A stretch of 64,000 nt of DNA from Mesodorylaimus sp. YZB2_4 (GCA_030248295.1 JASANH010000193.1:558001-622000), one strand, 5' to 3'. Shown: positions 24,527-37,289, counted from the first letter of the stretch. Notes: generated from the letters alone by a model not told the origin. Made by a program: numbers and translations.

Positions 24527-25513
24527 GCTGATCAATGTGATCATCAAGTGTGACATGTGGCCCGTGCAGTACATGTTGTGGCATACAGGAGTTGGCCACG
24601 TTCTGTAGGCCACGCATATCAAAATGCCATACTATCATTAATAATTTATATTGTAGCACAATACACAAGGAATTTCGCTTTAGCCGTCTTGTTTCCTTTA
24701 AGCAGAACTGTCCGACTGAGTACCCGGCTCAAGTTCCACAATTGAAAAGACTGGTGCACAATACTGTATTTGCATAGCTATTTGAACCCCAAGCCACGGA
24801 AACGTTCAATCGTGAAATGGCCTTTTGTCTTTGAACCGTGAGCTAGGAGGCTGTGCTGGACAAACTACAGTATCTGTCCATTTCGATATCCAAATATCAT
24901 CACAGACGATGTTTGCGGTCTGGTAGTTATTGATAGTGCAAAACACTAGATGAACAATCCTGTCAGAGTTACCCCACCAAAATATCACAGCTCACAGTGA
25001 AGGTCCACGCCCCCCAAAGTCGCCCCATGCAAATCTGCATGCGATGCGTTCTCATTCATATACTGTGCCGAAACAATAGCCGTAAAATGCGGGTGAGCTT
25101 GTCTCTGTCAATTGTCCACCTCCCATTGATTTATTGCTTCCATTCCCTTACTGTACGTGGACAAATGACAGTGGCACGTAGGCAACTCCGATACCTGTTA
25201 AATATCCTCAGGGCTCAGCCGCCTCCTTTAGGACGGCCATTGCACTGCTTTGCACTTTACTGTATGGCAGAGCAAGAGGCGCAGAACCTGCTGACGCCTT
25301 TACCTCAGGCGATCAAATCCGTGACAGGGACAGGCATATTAAAAGATTAGACATACTGTCACTATGCGAACCAATGGGGAAAAGTTCATCTTGATATCCC
25401 CGTGACAACAAAAAACAGGTTTGGCTAACTGAATTCGTCACTTTTCGTCATCATGCACTTGAAAAATACTTGCACTCTTTCGTAAACGCCCAGTTTTAGG
25501 GACAGATTTCGAG
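24527..25513. other. spacer
   Basis: No gene, RNA or recognisable repeat. Short frames only. Confidence 0.35.
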
Positions 25514-25520
25514 TATTTAA
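25514..25520 (+). promoter_or_regulatory. TATA-like box of the Gly/His-rich peptide gene
   Basis: TATTTAA lies 66 bases before the peptide start codon and is followed by a short leader. Confidence 0.45.
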
Positions 25521-25585
25521 GTAGGAGACTTCCGTCCAGACGCCCAAGTTCACTCTTGCCAAGTCAATTCGAAGTGCTCATTCAA

Positions 25586-26186
25586 ATGGCCTTCTCTGCT
25601 CGTTTAGTATTGTGCTTAGTCATTGTGGCTCTTTGCTTCCAAGCCTGCCGAGGTAAGCTTGTCGTCTTTTGGCTCAAGCGCGCTTGCGTTGTGCGGGTAC
25701 TTGGGTGGCAAATCGAGCCATGAAAGCGCTGGATGTCACACGGAGCCAACGTATGATATCTTTCATTCTTAGCTCGAGATTCATCGTCAGCCGTGTCCAG
25801 CGAAGAAACTGGTGACGCTGCCGGTGGTACTGCAGGCAACGACCATCAGCGACGAGGCGGAAGTGGCCACCGTGGCCATCATCGCAGCGGGCATGGCAGG
25901 GCGTCTTTTTGTAATCATGTTGCGCGCGAAATAAATCTAGCATTTTTAGGATCTGCAAAGTTTCGCCACGGAAGGTCAGGTGCAACTCACAAAGCGTCAA
26001 GCAGAAGATCCGAGCAGCGACCAAGGCAGTGGCCATCACGGACACGGACATAGACATCGCGATGGAGCATGGCGCGAAGGCAGTGGCCATCGTCACGGAG
26101 CATGGCGTGAGGGGAGTGGGCACAGCGGCCATCATCGTCACCGTGGTCAGGGCGAAGCTCAACAAGCTCAACCAACTGGCAACTAA
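25586..26186 (+). CDS. small secreted Gly/His-rich peptide precursor
   Basis: Three exons fit: 25586-25652, 25773-25900, 25950-26186, about 143 residues. Residues 1-22 are a textbook signal peptide (hydrophobic LVLCLVIVALCF, then QACRA). The mature part is rich in Gly, His, Arg and Ser: GSGHRGHHRSGHG in exon 2, and GSGHHGHGHRHRDG then GAWREGSGH repeated twice in exon 3. A dibasic KR near residue 80 could be a processing site. Exons 2 and 3 share the GSGH style, which fixes the frame across the second intron; that frame needs a GC donor (AGG|GCGTCT) and a 49-base intron. His clusters suggest metal binding or antimicrobial action, as in other worm glycine/histidine-rich peptides, but no family is recognised. 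A second long frame overlaps exon 3 (to 26313) and is considered a shadow. Confidence 0.6.
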
Positions 26187-26264
26187 AACTGTTGTGAAAT
26201 CTACAATTGATAACAAATTACAGCTTTTCGTGACAAGCTCATACAGTAGCACTGCTTGTTATGA

Positions 26265-26270
26265 AATAAA
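26265..26270 (+). terminator. poly(A) signal of the Gly/His-rich peptide gene
   Basis: AATAAA 79 bases after the peptide stop codon. Confidence 0.5.
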
Positions 26271-28013
26271 ACATAATACTCGTATGTCAGTTTCATACCC
26301 ATACGGAAAATAAACAATGCGGTCATTATCAGCACAATAGCGACAAAGCAACAGTGGTGTACAAGATGATCAAGAGTGGACACAAGTTCAGTTCTGAACG
26401 ATAGAAGACCCATTACACCGAGGCTGGAGTCACACTTTTACTCGCAAGTCAGCACGGGTATCTCGTACTGTACCTGGCCATACTTGGTATCGATAACTCG
26501 TTAGTACTGGGGACCCTGCATCGCAGTGCAGCCTCCGAACTTTCCCTGCTAACAACACAGCAATAGCATTGTAAAGCAAGGATTGTGCATTCTGCCTACT
26601 TCCACCTCATTTATGATGTAAAAAAGACATAATGGAGAGCTCGTTTTCTCGATTCTACTGGGGATCCACTCTTAGTTTCGGTTTCGATTTCGGCTTCCAG
26701 GGGTGAGAAAACAAACGACGACGAGAAAATAGTTGAAAAAGAGCAAATAGTCGCCGGTGATCACCCAGCCGAAGAGCGTGTCATCAGCGACGAGGAAGGG
26801 ACATTGTCGTCTCCCGATGCCGAAGAAGAACTACAATTATCAAGCGGCGAATTCGATGTTGCTATACTTGAACGAGAAGAAGGGGATGGCTACGGCTGTG
26901 GAGCGTGAGGATATCCTTCTAATCGAGCTATACTTAGGATACGATATGAGCATACGATTCGTTTGTAGGTACGCTCCGGAATGCATGCAATGGTGTCGGC
27001 GCAAACCACAAGCTCTTCTTGCGGTCATTTGCTTTCTGTTCGTTTGTGCATCTTTCATCCAGCACGGCGCCATATGGGCCTCGGTGACACAGTGGTAACG
27101 TCGCTTCCACTTCACAGCCTTCGATCTGGCTGCTATACGTGCAGCGTACGACGTCGGGTGTATGATCGTGGCTTTGCCTATTATCTTCTTCGGCGATAAA
27201 GGTAAGAAGAACCAACGCGGATGTTAGCGCTTTTACGTTCACTCCATTCACTCATTCAGACATACATCGAGCGCAGTGGATGGGCATCGGTGCCATTTTG
27301 GCTGGAATAGGAAGTATGGTCATGACGATCCCCATTTTGCGGCTGATACTTATCAGCGGTTAAATGTTGCCGTCGATATCTGCAGTCAAGCCGATGAAAT
27401 TCCTGCGCATTGTGATCAGCTGTCGTCTGAGAGAGCGAACGTGTACAAATTCATTTTCATGCTGGGTGAACTGCTGATTGGAATGGGAGTGTCGCCCTCT
27501 CACACCATGGGGTTTGCATTTTTGGGTGAGATCGTCTCTGCTCGCCAGTCCAACATTTATACATCGCTCGTGCAATTGTCCTCCATGATTGGGCCCATGT
27601 TCGGTTTTCTGGTCACGGGGGCGATTATCAAGATCTACGGTGACATCGACAAGGCTGATCCACGTGGTAATGGGTGAGAAAATGGGCTAGGGATCACCGG
27701 GACTGTTGTAGGGCTGTTCCGTTTTAGGCTGGATCATGATCATCCCAACTGGTATTGTGCCTGGTGGATAGCAATGTTCATCGGTGCCATTATGTCTTGG
27801 ATCGAAGCGGCGCTCATCCTGCCATTTCCGAATCAATTATCAGGCGCACCCGACGTAGTCCGAGGTCGAGAAGGGATGCAAATAAAGATGATGCGCGACG
27901 ACGATCGACGGCAGCGACGAAACCGAGAGCGGTGAAACCTACAGGACCAAACTATCAGTAGGAGCTACTAGCCTGCTTGGTTTCGTTCGTTCAAGTCGTT
28001 AATTTCTTGGCCG

Positions 28014-28092
28014 TTCTAAGTAATCGCAGGATCTAAGTAATCGCAGGTTCTAAAAGGTAAAAGGCTCTAAGTTATCGCAGAAATCGCAGGCT
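28014..28092 (+). repeat. short tandem repeat beside the LINE insertion
   Basis: Three to four imperfect copies of CTAAGTAATCGCAGG(A/T)T occur directly before the LINE; AATCGC occurs again just after its 3' tail. Confidence 0.55.
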
Positions 28093-28853
28093 ATTGTCTT
28101 CAAATATGGAAATAACAAAGTTTCTCCACCGACTTTATTCCTTCGAGGTCATCCGCTGGACTACCTTACCGAGGTAAAATATTTGGGCGTCCTTTTCTCA
28201 GCTGACATGAAATTCAATGAGCACGTCTCTGCGGTTGTTAAAAAGTGCAATATTATGCTTGGTGCTCTCAGGCGTAAGTTAGGAAGGCATGTGTTACCTG
28301 TGGTGCTTAAAAACGTTTACGAATCATGTGTCGGGTCTATCCTTGAATATGGTTGTGTGGCGTGGGACCCGATTTTAAAGTCTGATATTGCTCATTTAGA
28401 ACGTGCAAATTTTTATGCACTTCGACTTTTTATGAACGATTTCATGGTTCCGTATGAAACAGGTCTAGCATCAACTGGCTGGTCATCTTTGTATGCTCGC
28501 AAAAAACTTTTGAAGCTTTATCAGTTTTATAAGTACTATCATGGTATTCACGACTTTTGCAATGTGCGCTTTGTTCATAGGGCGGAGTTTCGCACCAGCG
28601 AAAGGATCTCGGAACTTCATCATCTTGTCACGCCTATGCCATTTTATGAATCTTATAAGCATTGCTTTTTGTATTCAGCGATTGAGCTATGGAATAATTT
28701 ACCCAATGATGTAGCTTTTTCGGGTTTGTCGAATTTTAGATCTGTGATTTCTAATAGACATTTTAATTTGTAGTTCTTTTTTCTCCGTGTTTCATACATT
28801 TCCAAGTGCGCTTATGCGTTTATGTATGAATAAAGCATGACATGACATGACAT
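28085..28853 (+). mobile_element. 5'-truncated non-LTR retrotransposon (LINE) fragment
   Basis: An open frame from about 28110 to 28773 encodes the end of a reverse-transcriptase protein: VKYLGVLFS..MKFNEHV is the start of the post-RT thumb region, followed by GALRRKLG, YESCVGSILEYGCVAWDP and IELWNNLP, the usual C-terminal signature of Jockey/CR1-type LINEs. The frame is intact to its stop. A short 3' untranslated region ends in GAATAAAGCATGACATGACA plus one more GACAT-type unit. Catalytic RT and endonuclease parts are missing, so this copy is dead on arrival. The tail matches the 3' end of SINE-A. Confidence 0.8.
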
Positions 28854-30135
28854 AATCGCGTGTTTCTTGGAGTGACGATGGAAGAATGCTTCCGGAGTTT
28901 TCTGCTAACTGGTTACTCGGTATTCTTAGCGAGCCATGTGGAAGCTGCTTTCGGTACATGCCCGGCTAATGCGGACATGCTCGTAGGTATGTACTTGGTT
29001 TGTCGAAAGGGAAGATCATCCACCTTGCTCGTTGCTGTAGGTTTGTTCGTTGCTCCGAGCGCTCTCGGAGGCTTGTCATATGGAACCGCTGTGCAATTTT
29101 TATTTCGTCTGGACGTGACGGAAATCTACGTCTTTGCGTGGCCGGCGCCACCGCTAGTCTGGTCTTCTCAGTCGCCTTCTTCGTGGACTGTTCAGTCTTA
29201 GAAGTGACGGGCGTAACCAGCCCGTATCCCGTGCTTAGGAATACTATGTCCGAAGAACCAGAGTTACCATCGCTGATCGATCCCTGCAACGCCAACTGTA
29301 CGTGCCTAATGGAGTTCGATTCCGTGTACTCTCGGTCCACTGAAATGGCTGGCTTGTCCTGCGATCCAAATCACATATTTTTCAAAATGCTTCGCTAGTT
29401 GCTACGAAGAGCCACTTGGGAAACTGGAAAGTATTACTCAGGGTGCACCGACACTTTTTCCGCTCTTGACCTGCTTTTTCGTTTACTTCAGACTAACGAT
29501 AAGCCTAATTGTGCGTGCTTGCCACCGAGGAATGGCACTTTGATGCTGGGTCGCTGTCAAAAATGTCCTTCTTACAGAACATACGCATTTCTGCTGCTTA
29601 TATCCTGGATGGCTCTCTCCGTTTATGTTCGATTTAATCCTGTGAAACAGATATTGCTCAGGTAACTTTTTTAGATCACTTGTTTTGCTCTCAAGCTATT
29701 TTTTAGACAGGGTGAAGTCGAATTTATTTTTAGGACGTGGCCATGGCGCTGACAGCAACAGTCGAAAAATTACTGTGTAAGCGTTTATCATGAACAAGTT
29801 TAGCTCTGATTTCAGCCTTTTTTCTTTTAGGTATTCCGAGCCCGTTTATTTTTGCTGTCGTTATGCGTAAAGCTTGTATTCTTCATTCTTCTGTCTGCGG
29901 AAATCCAAAAAATTGCGTCATATTCAACAGTGTCACCCTGTCCGTTGCCTGCAGCACTACAATAGGCATCATCAGCCTGCTGTGCCTGTTTTCCCTGCTC
30001 TTCGCCTTGTGTTCTCACACTAAAAGGCCAGCCATATCTTCACGGAACAAAGCATGTCTAACACCGATATCGGAGTCGTTAGAAGTGGAATCATCGAAAT
30101 CGAAATCGTCTTTAACTGAACCAATTGAACCCTAA

Positions 30136-30684
30136 GAACCAGTACCGCCAATGATAAAAAATCTCTACATCTAATTTGATGGAGTCCAGTAATACTGCAT
30201 ACGCTATGTGCATTCCTGTTTCTACTGTACTATACTGCGGATTCAAAAAGTACAAACTGACTGAGTGGAAATCTTTCATCTATCGTTAGATTTCAGAGCA
30301 AACCTTTCATGATTAGGCAGCTATGCTTAGAATCGCTTGAGTGACGGAAACGTGAGACTAATGATAACACTTTGTCATTGCCCGAGTGATGTTTGAATGT
30401 AGTAAGGCCAGTGTAAGTCAAATAGCAGTACGTTCCAGCAGAGCTATGTCGACCCAACAATGCGCACGTGTCCGTGATGTGGCATGTTATCAGTCAATAA
30501 CGCAATGTTTTTGGACAAGCTAAGACAATCTGATGTTTATGCATTGTGCGAAACCTGCTTATTTGGCGACATGATACGACGCTCAAGAGCAGCTTCGGCG
30601 CTATCATTCTTAACGATAACAAGCCACGAGCTTGACTCAGTCAGTCGTCAGCTGGCTTGGCAAACTCAGTAGTGTCCTGCAAAA
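30136..30684. other. spacer before the AGMO array
   Basis: No gene recognised. Probably contains the promoter of the first AGMO gene, but no clear TATA box is seen. Confidence 0.35.
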
Positions 30685-32499
30685 ATGAACTTCAAAGATT
30701 TTTGGGAAAGCAACGGACGCCATCTTAGGCAAATGTTTTATTTGGTTACACCACAAGAAACCTCTTTTCCATCCATGGAAGCTGTACCACCCATGCTCGA
30801 CGAGGTGAGCTCTCTTTGATCTCTCTGATACAAGTTATCGAATCCTATTTTTCTAAACAGGCTGTTCCATGGTTCATATTCTTGATTCTCTTGGAGGCAG
30901 CTTACTTCTGGAAGAAAGGACGTAAAGATGTGTACGGACTCAATGATTCCATGACATCAATGGGAGCTGGATTCATTCAAATGACCATGACGTATGCTTG
31001 ACTTTTCATTCGTCGTACCAACTATACGCCATATTCTATTCTAGAATCGCCTTCCGAGTAGCCGAATTGTCCCTGTATCGCTGGGTGTACGAAAACTGGT
31101 GTATTTACAAGATGTCATGGGATTCACCTTGGACTTGGTTCGCATCTTTCATCGCCGTTGATTTCGCTTACTATTGGTTTCATCGGGCCGGTCATGGAAA
31201 GTGCTAACTGTGCTATGCAGGAACAATCATACTCCATACTGTCTTTCTTTAGAAGTCAATGTCCTTTGGGCCATGCATCAAATGCACCACAGCTCAGAGT
31301 ACTACAATCTGTCCACAGCTTTGAGGTGAAGCCTTATATAAGTGTCCATATTGTATCGGACACTCCCTCCGGCCTTGTCTTTCTAGGCAGGGCATGTTTC
31401 AACAATATGCTTCCATGTTCTTTTATATTCCCGAAGCATTTTTCGTTCCACCCCAAGTACATATGGTGCACTCAATCCTAAGCCTTCTCTACCAATTTTG
31501 GATTCATACGCAAGTGGTCGGTTCGCTGGGGCCATTGGAGAAGATCATCAACACTCCGTCAAGTCATCGAGTCCATCATGGTCGAAATCGATACTGCATC
31601 GACAAGAACTACGCTGGTGTGTTGATCATTTGGGATCGTATGTTTGGTACATATCAGCCAGAACTAGACACCGAGCCTATTTCATATGGGCTGGTCTGCT
31701 TGGCAAACTCCTTCGATGCCTTGTACTTGCAAGTGAGTCCAGCATGTGTTACCCAAACACAGACACTGCACTCGCCTTTCAGATCTTCTACCTCAAACAC
31801 GTGTTGTGGGATAAGCCGCGTTCCATGGAGGGGATCGGCAATAAGTTGAAAGCCGTATTCTACGGTCCAGGTTGGCATCCTGGCACTGGTCGTTGCGGAG
31901 ACTTGGCTGAGATCCCCGACGTAAGTCATTTAATTTTTCACTGCTCCATGCCTGTAATGCATCATGTTTCAGGTTGATCACACGGCTAAACCCTACGATA
32001 GTGGCGTACAACCTTGGGTTTCGATCTATGCATTGGTGCATGGCATTTTTGTCCTTTTGGGTAACCAATTAGTGGCGAGTCGAATTGGAGTGAGTCACCG
32101 TCAGCAAGCCGGTCATGCCTTTTTTCAGCTTTGATTCCTTGTAGAACTTTCCGTGGACTATTCGTTTGCCCTTTGCTGCGCTCCTAATCTATTCGGTCCA
32201 GGTACTTAGTTACTTACTCGAAAAAAAGTAAGAGTTCAAATTCATTTGTCCTTGCATCTATTAGGGGAAAGTGTCGTTTCAGAAAGTTTGCTCCCATTTT
32301 GGAAGTCATCAGATGCCTACTGCTCTACATTTACTGTTGCCCGCTCATTTGGGCACCCGAGAGCACCGCTTTTACCATCGCCCAACTAATTCTTATGGCA
32401 TCGGCCGCTTTGTGGATTCCACTCACCATTGCAGGCATACGTGCTGGATTAGGGAAGGATTTTGAAATTTTTGAAGCAGGCAAACCTGTCAGCGAATGA
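30685..32499 (+). CDS. agmo: alkylglycerol monooxygenase, array copy 1
   Basis: Nine exons: 30685-30804, 30861-30991, 31045-31196, 31253-31325, 31387-31732, 31783-31920, 31973-32089, 32145-32227, 32283-32499; 458 residues (human AGMO 445). AGMO is a tetrahydrobiopterin- and iron-dependent ER membrane enzyme that hydroxylates the ether bond of alkylglycerols, giving a fatty aldehyde and glycerol. The eight-His scheme of the fatty-acid hydroxylase superfamily is present: HRAGH, HQMHH, and SSHRVHHGRNRYCIDKNYAG. Also typical are WDSPWTW, YQFWIHTQVVGSLGPLE, LIIWDRMFGTYQ and YGPGWHPG, and several membrane spans at both ends. The exon 3 donor in the conserved phase position reads G|GAAAGT rather than GT. 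First of four tandem copies. Confidence 0.9.
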
Positions 32500-33702
32500 C
32501 CTGAGATGTGTGCTAAGACAACACAAGACTAATAGAAGCCTCGTTTTGTAAACGTGAAATAATATTATTGGGATGAATGATATTTTTAGCCCTTGCAATT
32601 TTTACGTTTCTCTGTGTTCTACATCTCATATGTTGTCGCCGTTTGATTTGTAGTCTATACCATCTCTCTACTTAATCTGTGTTCATGTTTTATTCCCTCG
32701 CCGAATGCGGGTAAACTCGAGGGTGAGCACATTGCACAAAATGCCGCCAAGAGTCAAATACTTTTTGATGAATGCCCATCCATTGCGGAAGACGGCAGAT
32801 GGCTAACCTGCACAAAGGCCCCAAAAAGTGGATTAGTAATCTAAAAAACCGAGGACAGAATGAATACCACAGGTTTCGTTCATCCACCATTAAACCTAAA
32901 CAACGGGATAAAACCTTCCAAAAACCAGGTTATACTGATAGTGAGCTTGATTTGACAGCAGAGTGAGTACAGAAGTACACAGTGACATGTGAATACGCTG
33001 CTTATGGTCAAGGTAGACCCTTCTCTCCTTTTTGCCTACCGTATCACATTGTCTCCTGAAGTCTTTCGGCTACTTTACTCTCTATGTACATAATGTCACA
33101 AGCCCCGTCAATGAGAGGGCTAAGTTTTTTGAGAAGCCTTGGACCACTTGTCGTTTACAAATGTGCCAGACACTTCATTTCGACTGTACAATAGAGTACC
33201 TACGTCGACTCAGCACAGTTTATTATGAGGCATGAGTACACGGGTGCGCGTATTCAACGTGGAACATGTACGCTGAGTATGACTTGCTTTGAATAGGTTC
33301 TTCCTGAAAAAAGACACCCCTCACTAGCACTAAACTTACTCAATGCAGTGCTTCCTTAGTTTTGGGACAAAAGAAAGAACGTGAAAGGCACCCAGATATT
33401 AAAAATTATTCACATGTCCAGGTGCACTTCCCACTAAAATGGTAACTCGTGACATTTATCGCTCACAATGGGACTGGTTCGACGCTTGTGTAGTCCTACG
33501 GGGGCGGCCAGACTTTGCCAGAAAAAAATGCCACAATACCGAACCTGTCCTCATCATATTTAGGTGCGTGCAAGCCCAGAAAAATCCATTTTTATCAATG
33601 CTTGCCATTCGCTAGACCTATCCTAACGTGCTTACGAGCGATTTTTCGTTTGTCGCTAATAACCCTGGTTTTCAATCGCTGGGTCAATCATAACATCTAA
33701 GG
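32500..33702. other. spacer between AGMO copies 1 and 2
   Basis: No gene supported; short frames on both strands have no splice context or family likeness. Confidence 0.35.
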
Positions 33703-36700
33703 ATGGGTTTTCCATTGCCAAACGCGGGCCCGTACGGACTTTACATACGACAACTCTTCTATTTTGTAACACCTTGGGAATCAGTTCTGATCGAGGAGGT
33801 ATGAGGGCACAGTGTTCGGCAAGCCATCCAAGATAGGAAGCATGACCTATGGTCGAGCTCTCGCATACGTAAAACGTTTTCTGATCATTAGTTGATGAGA
33901 CAAAAGAGAAATGATTTCAGAAATTTGATTTTTATCGCTGATGGTTCCTCGATTTTGGTTTCTGAAATCATTTTTCAAGTAGCTCTCAGACTCGAATGCT
34001 TTCGCAGGCGCTGTCCTAACAGCCACAGGTCAGCTTGCATTTTTGACTTTGAGGAAGAAGGCGTTTCTTTGGTCGATCCTTATCAAGCCTCATCTTCACT
34101 GTGAGCAATCCAAGAATATGATGCCCGATTTTTTTCTAGACACTTCCATGGCTTATATTGCTAGTGCTTGTGGAGATACTATACTGTTGGAAAAAGGGAC
34201 TGAAAGATGCGTACCGGCTGAACGATTCGATCGCTTCCATCAGTGCCGGTTTCTTTCAGAGGATAATAATCGGGTAAAGAGTTCGTGTGGCACTTACGAC
34301 GGTGTCCGACAATGAATTTGCTTTTTGATAAACTGCGGGTTTTTCCCCAAAGAGCAATTGTTTTAAGGTACCCACCATTGATGTTAAAATATTGCAACCA
34401 ATGTTTCCTGCATTTTCCATTCCATGGATTTGTAAACTCCAAAAGCCAGCTCATTGTCGGACAGCTCCCCTCCCCGTGCATACCCATACCCATACTAACT
34501 TGTCAGCAAGTGACTGTGTGCGCATGTGTTGATGAATGTGTGGCCCTCACAGTCAGATTCAGGCACTGAAACTTCTGAGTGATTTCATCAGGCATGAGCG
34601 CCCACTCCGCATCTCGTCCTCGCTCTTCGTCCCTCGGCCTTCTGTTGATGAAAACCTGCTGATGTTTTCATCTTGGTCTAATACAGTAGTATAAGAGCTC
34701 ATTGCTACTCTTTGTTCTAACCAGGAGTAAGAATGAGAAGGAAGTCAGCATGTACTTTTATGAGGAAGCAGAAAATGAAATCCTGCAGCGTCTACAACGC
34801 CAGAAGAAGTCAAGGTGCACTATATGAACTGCAATCCCGAACCTTTTGCCACCGTCCTTGTGCTGCCGACCAATGGAGTAGACTTCGACTTCTTTGCTTT
34901 CTTAGGCTTATATATCGAATGACGGAATTTCAATTATACAGCCACATTTACAACAATTGCTGCGTCTTTGATCTACCTTGGCATTCCCCCTTCACATGGC
35001 TCATGGCCTTCGTTTCTGCTGATTTTCTCGGCTATTGGATTCATCGCGCCTCTCATGGCACGTAAATGCACTTACACGTGAGCACTTATGTTTTCTCTCA
35101 CCGTCTTTTTTTAGAAATCGGATTGTTCTGGGCGATTCATCAAACCCACCACAGTTCAGAGTTCTTCAATTTGACGACAGCCTTCAGGTAAATTTTTCTT
35201 TTGCATTGAGCTTTTTTCAAATAGAAATGGCTGGGCTGATAAATCCTTCAGACTAGCTAATAATATGAAATTTTTGGAAATACTAGTAGAAAAGGCAATA
35301 AATAAGACGACTGCCTAGAGTTATCAAAGAGCAAATTATAAATCCTGTTTTACAATCATTACAGACAGACCCATTTTCATACGTCCAGGCAATGTAGGAA
35401 ATCTGGACTGATTTCTCTCTCCTCATAAATTACTCCCACGCAAAAAAGATAGTTAACGCTAAAAATGAGGGCGCATTGGCCGAATAATTGCGGTGTGCAC
35501 TGCGCATGCGTGATGAATGGCATGCCATCGAAGGAACATTGTCTGCATATGCAATACACTCGCACTGATGTGCTGTATATTGCTGCTGGAAGTCGGGCAA
35601 AGGCTTCATGCAAAACAACCGATTGCATCACATTTGTTATTGTCTTACAGATCAACAAATGAGACGCATACGATAAACACTTTGCTTGGACATACTGTAG
35701 TGCGTAGGTTCGAAATAACGATTGACAGTGAGTCTACCTGTCATCTTTTCGTGCATAAAACCTCAGCTTCTGCAGCACGTTCCCGCATCTCCAGCATAGT
35801 ATCATCTGAGTCAGGGATTGACCATAGATATATGCTATCAAGCACAGATATTGTAAGACGTGGTAAGTTTACGCACTCCGCATAAAATCGGTATAGTGAC
35901 CAGTGGCTCTAGTAGTCAAAGACCAGTATAACGTCAAACTGAGTTGTTAAAGAGTCTCTTTTATCACGGCTGTCCTCGATAGACCAGGCCATCAAGAGAA
36001 ACACCGCCGGTTCTGAAGCCTGTGTTACACTTGCAAAAGCTTATTTTGAAAGTCTTACGCCCATCACATTCTTCTAACGTTAGTACGATGGCTGGAAGGA
36101 GTGCCTGAAAAACAATTTAGGTCCTGTATGCGAGTCTGCGTTTTAGGCAGAACATCCTTCAACCATTGGTGACAATGTGTTTCAATCTGTCGGCAGCTGT
36201 GCTTATTCCACCAAGCGCCTTTTACGCGCATCTTATGCTAAATATCCATTATCAGTTCTGGGTACATACCGAGGTGATCGGTTCGTTGGGACCTTTGGAG
36301 AAAATTATCAACACGCCTTCTAGCCATCGAGTTCATCACAGCCGCAATCGGCTGTATATCGACAAAAACTATGCTGGTGTTCTGATCATTTGGGATCGCA
36401 TGTTTGGAACGTACCAACCAGAACTAGATAACGAACCTATTTCCTACGGGTTAGTAAATCAAGCTAATTCGTTCGATGCCATGCATCTGCAGGTTAGATA
36501 AAGTTTAATCTTGTCGGCCATGCACAGTATACACATGACTTCTGATGCAGTTTTCCCACCTGAAGTATGCGTTATGGGATAAACCACGTTCTATGAAAGG
36601 AGTCGCAAATAAACTGAAGGCTGTATTTTATGGTCCAGGCTGGCATCCTGGAACGGCCCGGTGCGGAAACACGGAAGAGATCCCCGACGTGAGTCTTTTT

Positions 36701-37289
36701 AAGTAACTTACTGTACCACTAAAAATTCCAAAGCAAAAGTTAAGTTTTAGGTTGATCGTACCTCCAAACCTTACGACACTGATGTGCAACCATGGGTCTC
36801 AGTTTACGTTCTCACACATATCATCTTTACTCTTGTGGGGTATCAAATAGTGATCAAGACGATATGGGTAAGAGCGCTATGTGTGCAATGAGAGCCACTC
36901 TTTGCAAAGATGTACTCTCTTATTTTAGTATTTCCCGTGGACGAATCGCTTTGGCTTTGTTGCCCTCCTGGTTTACTCGATTCAGGTCCTTAGCTGCTTG
37001 TTAGAGAAAAAGTATGCAACTATCTCGCCATGCCTACCGCTATCTGTCATGGTGCCCATTTAGGAAATATGGTGCAATCTTAGAAGTGATACGATGTCTA
37101 CTTTTGTACCGTTACTTTTGCCCCACTCTTCGGGCAGTCAATGACACCGCCTCACTAATTGGCCAAGTCATTCTATTGGCATCGGGCGCCTTATGGACTC
37201 CATTTGCCATCGCTGATATCCCTGTCACTCGGTTGGGAAAAAAGTTTTATTTTGGACTTTTGGAGAACACCAGAACTATCGCCGACTGA
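33703..37289 (+). CDS. agmo: alkylglycerol monooxygenase, array copy 2
   Basis: Nine exons: 33703-33798, 34140-34273, 34906-35057, 35115-35187, 36147-36492, 36551-36688, 36751-36867, 36929-37011, 37064-37289; 454 residues. Exons 3 to 8 have exactly the lengths of copy 1 (152, 73, 346, 138, 117, 83). Histidine motifs HRASH, HQTHH and SSHRVHHSRNRLYIDKNYAG are intact. Exon 5 shares LGPLEKIINTPSSHRVHH with copy 1, so the two are the closest pair. Intron 2 (about 630 bases) and intron 4 (about 960 bases) are much longer than in copy 1. The exon 3 donor is G|GCACGT, a GC donor. Confidence 0.88.

Larger units (their letters stand above)
26632..30135 (+). pseudogene. organic anion transporter (SLCO/OATP) locus, damaged
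   Basis: Fragments in one direction and correct order match OATP: an acidic N-terminus, YAPECMQWCRRKP before TM1 (26968), FDLAAIRAAYDVGCMIVALPIIFFGD in TM2, HRAQWMGIGAILAGIGSM (27262), FIFMLGELLIGMG, GPMFGFLVTG, WYCAWWIAMFIGA (27750), FRSFLLTGYSVFLASHVEAAFGTCPANAD (28890), a Cys-rich Kazal-like loop (29285-29560), and a last membrane span plus Ser-rich tail ending at 30135. Splice sites between several blocks remain good. The frame breaks at several places, often at short homopolymers: near 26700 (G run), 27105, 27330 (C run), 29090, 29384 (A run) and 29420. A LINE fragment sits between the TM6 and TM7 exons. Probably a recent pseudogene; single-base assembly errors are the alternative. If whole, it would carry organic anions across the plasma membrane. 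Confidence 0.7.

Noticed and set aside
26029-26313. Alternative frame over the third exon of the Gly/His peptide gene
   Set aside because: The His/Gly repeat style of exon 2 continues only in the other frame, so this is a shadow.
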